Below, piece after piece: positions 46,406 to 64,000 of a stretch of DNA of 64,000 bases. Under the pieces are notes generated by a model, which did not search any database, was not told where the DNA came from, and was given only the letters and a program-made list of their open reading frames with translations. Positions within the stretch are counted from its first letter, which is position 1; each line of letters begins with the position of its first letter. The stretch is from Streptomyces tsukubensis (GTDB taxonomy: Bacteria > Actinomycetota > Actinomycetes > Streptomycetales > Streptomycetaceae): assembly GCF_009296025.1 (NCBI RefSeq), contig NZ_CP045178.1:8308001-8372000 (forward strand), written 5' to 3'. A program made the translations under genes and the position numbers.

Positions 46406-49400
46406 GTGGCCGACCGGTACGATCCGAAATCCGGCGAGAACCTCGACAAGTTCGACAACGCCGGCGACCCGTCGTCCGACACCTGGGCCGCCTTGGTCAC
46501 CCACCTCACCGGCTATCCGGTGCCGGACCGCAACACCGTCTTCGACACGCTCAAGTCCGACCACGGCGGCAAACTCTTCCGGATGGACATCAAGGAGCGC
46601 AGCCTCTGCCTGCTCGTCAAGGACTCCGGCTTCCTGACGAACAAGGGTGAGGACTACGACATCTGGTTCTTCAACAGTGGCAAGAAGAGATCGATCATGC
46701 AGGCCAGAATCGTCTTCGAGGGGCGTGTGACGGCCGGTGACGAGATCATCTTCGCCGCCCCTGGATCCGACACGGTCGAGGGCGCGCAGGTCCGTGACGG
46801 CAACGAGTTCACGGACTACAACAAGGACAAGATGAGCACGATCCCGCTCTCCCGTTACATGAACGGGCCGCGGGCGGCGCTCCTCGCTCTGCTGGGGGGC
46901 AGCACCAAGGACGCCCGGTTCAGCAACGTGGGCGTGGCCGACACCGACATGGTGGACCTCAACTCCTTCGGCACCACAGGGGAGTCCTTCGACTTCGCCG
47001 CCAAGTTCTTCAGAGACCACGCGACGGTCTTGAAGGACTGGGAGGACCGTTTCAGCCGGGACGACGCGAGCTGGAAGGGCGAGGCGGCGGAGGTCTTCCG
47101 CAGCTTGCTGAAGAAGATTCGCGAGAACTACGACAGCTACGTCGAGACCTTCGACTCCAAGCCCGGCTCGGGTGATGAGACCACGACCGGCGGCACGGTC
47201 TACTCGCGCGCCCTGTCGCTGGGCCGCACCTACTTGGAGGACTCCGCCACGAAGCTGCTGGACGCGTGGCTGACCTGGGCCAAGTCCTCGTACTACGACC
47301 CGCATCAAGTGCTGCGCTACGTCCTGGACGACCTCGCCCAGTGGGTGGACGCGAACAACGTGGCCAAGACGGACCTGACATCGCACACCACGAACTACTA
47401 CACGAGCGTCTCCCACAGTCCGCAGGCGGGCTACTCCCAGGTGCACCCGGAGTACGGCGATCTCACCGATGTCGCCAACTGGGCCAAGGTCGGTGACAAG
47501 GCGGTCAAGATCTGGAGCCAGGGTGTCAGCGAGTACCTGGGCAAACCCGCGGCCCAGGTGCAGTCGGACCTGAACAACCACTTCCTCGACCTCGGCAAGG
47601 ACTTCTCGGAGAACGTACCGAAGCCGAAGTCGACCAGTACGGCCTCGGAGGAGTACCAGGAGAAGAAGGAGGAGGAGCAGCAGGAGGAGCTCGACAAGCA
47701 GCACGACGAGGACCTCAAGTACCAGCAGCAACTCCGTGACGAGCAGAACCAGCAGCGGGAGGAGGACAAGAAATACCAGGAGGAGCTGCGCGAGGAGCAG
47801 AGACAGCAGCGTGAGGAGGACAAGAAATATCAGGACGAGCTGCGCGCGGAGCAGAAGGCCGAACAGGAAGAGGCCAAGAAACAGGCGGACGAGCTGCGCG
47901 AGGAGCAGAACCGGCAGCGGGAGGAGGACAAGAAATACCAGGAGGAGCTGCGCGACGAGCAGAAGGGTGAACAGGACGAGGCGAAGAAACTCCAGGAGGA
48001 TCTGCGCGAGGAGCAGAACCAGCAGCGGGACGAGGACCGCAAGTACCAGGACGAGCTGCGCGACGAGCAGAAGGCCGAGCAGGACGAGGCCAAACGCGAG
48101 GCCGAGGAACAGGCCAAGGCCATGGAGGAGAGCCTCGGCGGCCTCAACGATCCCAACTCGGCCGGCGATCAGGATCTCAGCGACATCGACGATCTGCTGA
48201 ACCAGAACCCGCCCACGACCGAGAGCCTGGGCAGCCTCGACACCCCGAACGGTCTGAACGATACGAACGGTCTGAGCGACGCGAACGGTCTGAACGACGT
48301 CAACCTGAACGACGTCGACGACGTCAACGGTGACGGCCGGCGGGACTCCACGAGCGACGTACCTCCGATCACCCAGAGCCTGGGCAACCTCGGCGGGATC
48401 AACGGCGGAATCGGCGACCCCCGCAGGTCCCCGACCGGGGGCAGCACCCAGCTCACCGGAGACGGCGATGTGCTGTCCGATTTCCCTGACGGCAGCAGCT
48501 CCAGTTTCGATCCGGACAGTGGGGTCCTCACCACGACGGCTCCGGACGGTACGGTCACCACGCAGGATCTGGGTGACGGTCTCAAGGTGACGAATCCGGA
48601 CGGTTCTGTGACGTCTCTCGGTGACGACGGCACGTTGAGTACGACGTTTCCCGACGGCACCGTGCAGAGTGTCGACCCCGCGACGGGGCAGGCGGTCACC
48701 ACGGCGCCCGATGGCACCACGACGACCGAGAACCTCGGCAGCCTCTCCCACCTCAACAGCCAGAACGGCCCCGGCGACCTGGGCGACATCAACAGCGGCC
48801 CCGCCGTCGACGGGGTACTCGACACCCCGACCGGTGGCAGCTCCCAGCTCACCAGCGGCGGCGATCTGTTGTCCGATTTCCCTGACGGTGGCAGCTCCAG
48901 TTTCGATCCGGACAGTGGGGTCCTCACCACGACGGCTCCGGACGGTACGGTCACCACGCAGGATCTGGGTGACGGTCTCAAGGTGACGAATCCGGACGGT
49001 TCTGTGACGTCTCTCGGTGACGACGGCACGTTGAGTACGACGTTTCCCGACGGCACCGTGCAGAGTGTCGACCCCGCGACGGGGCAGGCGGTCACCACGG
49101 CGCCCGATGGCACCACGACGACCGAGAACCTCGGCAGCCTCTCCCACCTCAACAGCCAGAACGGCCCCGGCGACCTGGGCGACATCGGCGACATCAATTC
49201 CGACCTTCCCACGGAGTCGTTCAGCGACCTGGGCGATCTCGGGAACTTCAACGCGGACCAGTCAGGCCTGGCGTCCCCCACCGGCGCTCACACCGCGCTC
49301 GCCGACGGCGACTTCGCCACCACGTTCCGGGACGGCAGTACGGCCACGTTCGACCCGGACAACGGGATGCTCACCACCACGCACCCTGACGGCACCACCA

Positions 49401-50224
49401 CCCACACCGACCTCACCCACGGGGCGAAGGTGACCAACCCGGACGGCTCCACCACCGTCCTGGACAACGGATTGCTGTCCACCACCTTCCCGGACGGCAG
49501 CACTCAGGTCATCGACCCCGACACCGGCGTCGCCACCGTCACCGACCCACAGGGCCACACCGAGACGGTGGACCTGCACGACCTCAACTCGCCGACGGGC
49601 ACGGACCGGTCGGACGTCCTCGGCGGCCTGGGGGACCTCAGCGGTTCCGGCGGGAGCAATGGGGGCAGCGGGGGTGGCACCGTGTCGCGGGACGTGCCGC
49701 TCTCCGAACTGGGCCTCGGCGGCGGAGTGGGCGCAGGACCCTCAGGCGGTCTCTCCGGGAGCGACTCCGTGTCCGGGTACAGCTCGGGCGCGGCCGGTGT
49801 CGACCCCCTCTCGGACAGTGCGGCCGGTCCGCTCGGTTCCGCCGCCACAGCCGCGTCGGGAGGCACACCCGGTACGCCGGGGACGCCGGGCAGCCCCGGC
49901 ATGCCGATGGGCGGCGGCATGGGCGGCATGGGTGGTGGCGGTGAGAAGGGCAACGGTGAGCGGGTGCGCGCCGTGCTCGTGGACGCGGCCGAGGAGAGCG
50001 AGCGCCGCAACCGTCGTCGACGCAGCCCGTGGAACCGCCAGGAGGACAGCGACACCTTCCTGGCGCCCGCCAACCGGGTGGCGACCACCGGCGGCGACTC
50101 CCCGGAGGAAGAGGGAGCGGCGCAGCCGGGCCGAAGGTCCACCACTTCCGCCGATTACCTGGAGGAGGACACGGACGTGTGGGGGACCGAGGAGGGCGGC
50201 ACCCCGGCCGTCATCGGGCGCTGA
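46406..50224 (+). CDS. Large WXG-domain protein with coiled coil and PDGT repeats
   Basis: A 1272-residue protein. N-terminal part about 1-200: MADRYDPKSGENLDKFDNAGDP and a mixed domain. A WXG-like helical domain follows, with W223-K-G225 in DDASWKGEAAEVFRSLL. Residues about 412-575 form a charged coiled coil of repeated REEDKKYQEELRDEQ-like units. Residues about 690-1060 contain PDGT/PDGS repeats (FDPDSGVLTTTAPDGTVTTQD), of which two are encoded by an exact 296-bp duplication and a third is diverged. The end is Gly/Pro-rich, then NRRRRSPWNRQ and DVWGTEEGGTPAVIGR. The domain order fits an exported cell-surface or effector protein. GTG at 46406 behind GAAAGG. Confidence 0.7.
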   Translation: MADRYDPKSGENLDKFDNAGDPSSDTWAALVTHLTGYPVPDRNTVFDTLKSDHGGKLFRMDIKERSLCLLVKDSGFLTNKGEDYDIWFFNSGKKRSIMQARIVFEGRVTAGDEIIFAAPGSDTVEGAQVRDGNEFTDYNKDKMSTIPLSRYMNGPRAALLALLGGSTKDARFSNVGVADTDMVDLNSFGTTGESFDFAAKFFRDHATVLKDWEDRFSRDDASWKGEAAEVFRSLLKKIRENYDSYVETFDSKPGSGDETTTGGTVYSRALSLGRTYLEDSATKLLDAWLTWAKSSYYDPHQVLRYVLDDLAQWVDANNVAKTDLTSHTTNYYTSVSHSPQAGYSQVHPEYGDLTDVANWAKVGDKAVKIWSQGVSEYLGKPAAQVQSDLNNHFLDLGKDFSENVPKPKSTSTASEEYQEKKEEEQQEELDKQHDEDLKYQQQLRDEQNQQREEDKKYQEELREEQRQQREEDKKYQDELRAEQKAEQEEAKKQADELREEQNRQREEDKKYQEELRDEQKGEQDEAKKLQEDLREEQNQQRDEDRKYQDELRDEQKAEQDEAKREAEEQAKAMEESLGGLNDPNSAGDQDLSDIDDLLNQNPPTTESLGSLDTPNGLNDTNGLSDANGLNDVNLNDVDDVNGDGRRDSTSDVPPITQSLGNLGGINGGIGDPRRSPTGGSTQLTGDGDVLSDFPDGSSSSFDPDSGVLTTTAPDGTVTTQDLGDGLKVTNPDGSVTSLGDDGTLSTTFPDGTVQSVDPATGQAVTTAPDGTTTTENLGSLSHLNSQNGPGDLGDINSGPAVDGVLDTPTGGSSQLTSGGDLLSDFPDGGSSSFDPDSGVLTTTAPDGTVTTQDLGDGLKVTNPDGSVTSLGDDGTLSTTFPDGTVQSVDPATGQAVTTAPDGTTTTENLGSLSHLNSQNGPGDLGDIGDINSDLPTESFSDLGDLGNFNADQSGLASPTGAHTALADGDFATTFRDGSTATFDPDNGMLTTTHPDGTTTHTDLTHGAKVTNPDGSTTVLDNGLLSTTFPDGSTQVIDPDTGVATVTDPQGHTETVDLHDLNSPTGTDRSDVLGGLGDLSGSGGSNGGSGGGTVSRDVPLSELGLGGGVGAGPSGGLSGSDSVSGYSSGAAGVDPLSDSAAGPLGSAATAASGGTPGTPGTPGSPGMPMGGGMGGMGGGGEKGNGERVRAVLVDAAEESERRNRRRRSPWNRQEDSDTFLAPANRVATTGGDSPEEEGAAQPGRRSTTSADYLEEDTDVWGTEEGGTPAVIGR
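48495..49186 (+). repeat. Exact 296-bp direct duplication inside the PDGT protein gene
   Basis: 48495-48790 and 48891-49186 are identical over 296 bases, period 396 bases (132 codons). The flanks between are similar but not identical. The frame is kept. The codons in the copies are richer in third-position T than their surroundings (GGT, GAT, TCT, GTG), which also suggests recent copying. Confidence 0.9.
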
Positions 50225-50429
50225 ACACGGTGTCTGCCTCGCGCGAGGACCGCGCCCCTCTCACACGACCGCCGCGCCAAAACGGGGCACATCGCGCCCC
50301 GGCTTCCGCAACGGGGCCCTCACCAGGGATGATCGACAGATCTTTTGGACAGCGGTCACCAAGTCCATTCGTACGGACCGGCCGTAAGGACCGGACGCAC
50401 GGCGAGACCGACGGAGACGGGGAGCGGGG

Positions 50430-50885
50430 ATGACAGAACCGCTGGAGAAGCGGCTGGAGAAGGCCATGGCCGAACTTCAGGAGGCCCAGGAGGCGGTCGC
50501 GCGCACCGAGCGCGAGCTGCGCACGGCGTCGTTCACCGCGCTCTCCTCCGACCGTGCGGTCCGTGCCACAGCGGGTCCGCAGGGTGAGCTGACCAAGATT
50601 GATTTCCTTGAGTACAAGTACCGCGACATGTCCCCGCAGGAGTTGGCCGCCAGCGTCCTTGAGGCGTCCGGCGCCGCTCGCCGGAAGATGAACCGGCATG
50701 TGATGAAGGCGATGGAGCCCTTCACCGAGCCCAGCAGCAATGTGCCGGAGCTGAAGGGCTTCGAGATGGACTGGGAGCGCGTGTTCGGCCCCGAGGTGCT
50801 GCGCGAGGACGACGAGAACCCGGCACGTGAGGGCCAGGCCACTCCCGTCTGGCGGGACGCGCTCGGAGAAGAGGGAGAGGACTGA
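50430..50885 (+). CDS. YbaB/EbfC-family-like protein
   Basis: A 151-residue protein. N-terminal helix EKRLEKAMAELQEAQEAVARTERELRTASFTALSSDRAVRATAG is followed by a strand-turn-strand GELTKIDFLEYKYRDMSPQELAASVLEAS, the YbaB-like core pattern (V.v...G.v..i.i). The C-terminal 50 residues are acidic with PELKGFEMDWERVFGPEVLRED. Classical YbaB proteins bind DNA; in type VII loci their homologues lie directly before WXG genes, which suggests a protein-binding or chaperone job here (inference). It is followed 2 bases later by the WXG gene. Confidence 0.68.
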   Translation: MTEPLEKRLEKAMAELQEAQEAVARTERELRTASFTALSSDRAVRATAGPQGELTKIDFLEYKYRDMSPQELAASVLEASGAARRKMNRHVMKAMEPFTEPSSNVPELKGFEMDWERVFGPEVLREDDENPAREGQATPVWRDALGEEGED

Positions 50886-50887
50886 CG

Positions 50888-51259
50888 ATGGGACCGCGGT
50901 ACTACGTAGACCCTCAGCGCATCGAGGCCCTGGCCGGTCAGCTGGAGGAGATCGGCGCCCTGACCAGGAGCATGACCGAGGAGTTCCTCGACGGGCTGGC
51001 ACCCACCGTGAACTGGCCGGGCACGGAAGGCGATTTCGCGGAGAAGGCCAAGCCGCAGGAGCAGAAGGAACGCCAGAACACCAAGGACACCATGATGTCC
51101 ATCAGGGACGCGCTGGTGGGCATCACCGACGCCACACTCAGCCAGGTCAGGATGATGAAGGACACCCGCGACCACAACATCGAGGGCATCGAGCGGGGCA
51201 CCGACAGTATCGACACCGACGGATTCGACAGCGGCCCGGCCGGGCATGGCCGCCGCTGA
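50888..51259 (+). CDS. WXG100-like protein
   Basis: A 123-residue helical protein: YVDPQRIEALAGQLEEIGALTRSMTEEFLDGL, then W43-P-G45 in VNWPGTEGDFAEKAKPQEQKER, and a second long helix SIRDALVGITDATLSQVRMMKDTRDHN. The central W-x-G turn makes it a WXG family member, with a Gly/Asp/Ser-rich tail. It starts with ATG 2 bases after the YbaB-like stop, inside GAGGACTG, so the two are translated together. A hairpin terminator follows at 51273-51302, before the giant effector gene. Confidence 0.78.
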   Translation: MGPRYYVDPQRIEALAGQLEEIGALTRSMTEEFLDGLAPTVNWPGTEGDFAEKAKPQEQKERQNTKDTMMSIRDALVGITDATLSQVRMMKDTRDHNIEGIERGTDSIDTDGFDSGPAGHGRR

Positions 51260-51272
51260 GCCGCGCACCGCA

Positions 51273-51302
51273 GGCCGCTCCCGTTCTCTCGCGGGAGCGG
51301 CC
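51273..51302 (+). terminator. Hairpin after the WXG gene
   Basis: An 11-bp perfect stem (51273-51283 with 51292-51302) and an 8-base loop, 13 bases after the stop and 39 bases before the giant gene start. It may cut expression of the giant gene relative to the WXG gene. Confidence 0.65.
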
Positions 51303-51340
51303 CCTCCGTCCTGCCCGCGCGTCCTGCGGGGCGACACCCG

Positions 51341-64000
<12,660 letters not shown>

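Noticed and set aside
45950..49147. A 1065-codon reverse-strand frame
   Set aside because: It is the antisense of the repeat and coiled-coil coding region; the forward frame has a good start and recognisable WXG domain.
48495..49186. CRISPR-like or IS repeat
   Set aside because: The repeats are 296 bp, in frame and coding, with a 396-bp period; they are protein repeats.

Overview
The window is very GC-rich DNA with GTG/TTG starts and tightly packed genes, and everything points to Streptomyces or a close relative. Geosmin synthase and a rodlin are strong markers of the genus, and the SpoIIE-type phosphatase, F420-type oxidoreductase and large type VII (ESX) secretion locus agree. The assignment is inferred from gene content, not from a database search.

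Left part (1-30600) is ordinary and accessory chromosome. It starts with the 3' end of a flotillin gene, an F420/LLM-type oxidoreductase, a MurJ-family flippase and a LysR regulator divergent from a formate dehydrogenase operon (alpha, Fe-S beta, NrfD-type membrane subunit; ATGA overlaps). Then come a rodlin, a large membrane protein with a kinase-like centre and a flippase-like end, a quinone-oxidoreductase-like MDR protein, a Tat-type lipoprotein, a small antitoxin/Fic-like toxin pair, a YeeE/YedE sulfur transporter, geosmin synthase, a pseudogene scar (MDR joined to MerR), an aldo/keto reductase, a P-loop protein, a bacterioferritin-like protein, a GAF/SpoIIE phosphatase, a small Cys-rich protein, a methyltransferase, an SDR, an orphan cytochrome b (QcrB) and a membrane-anchored B-lectin.

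Right part (about 31000-64000) is a type VII secretion island. It holds an SseB-like accessory gene, a beta-helix/tandem AAA+ protein, a mycosin whose catalytic Ser position reads as Ala, EccC (opposite strand), EccD, EccB, two small Esx-type proteins, a helical accessory protein, and a 1272-residue WXG protein with a long charged coiled coil and PDGT repeats. These are followed by a YbaB/EbfC-like protein, a third WXG protein and the 5' part of a giant gene that stays open to the window edge (at least 4220 codons). No EccE was recognised.

The giant product has a CpnT-like/WXG-like N-terminus, proline and simple-sequence linkers, a His-Gly/Ser-Cys segment that looks like a clan CD peptidase, and a segment with the hallmark residues of an OTU cysteine protease. 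Large repeated domains of unknown function follow, then at least two degenerate OTU-like modules. The working model is that EccB/C/D export the Esx proteins and the giant effector, with the helical, YbaB-like and WXG proteins as partners or chaperones. The dead mycosin and the beta-helix AAA+ protein are the unusual parts of the machine.
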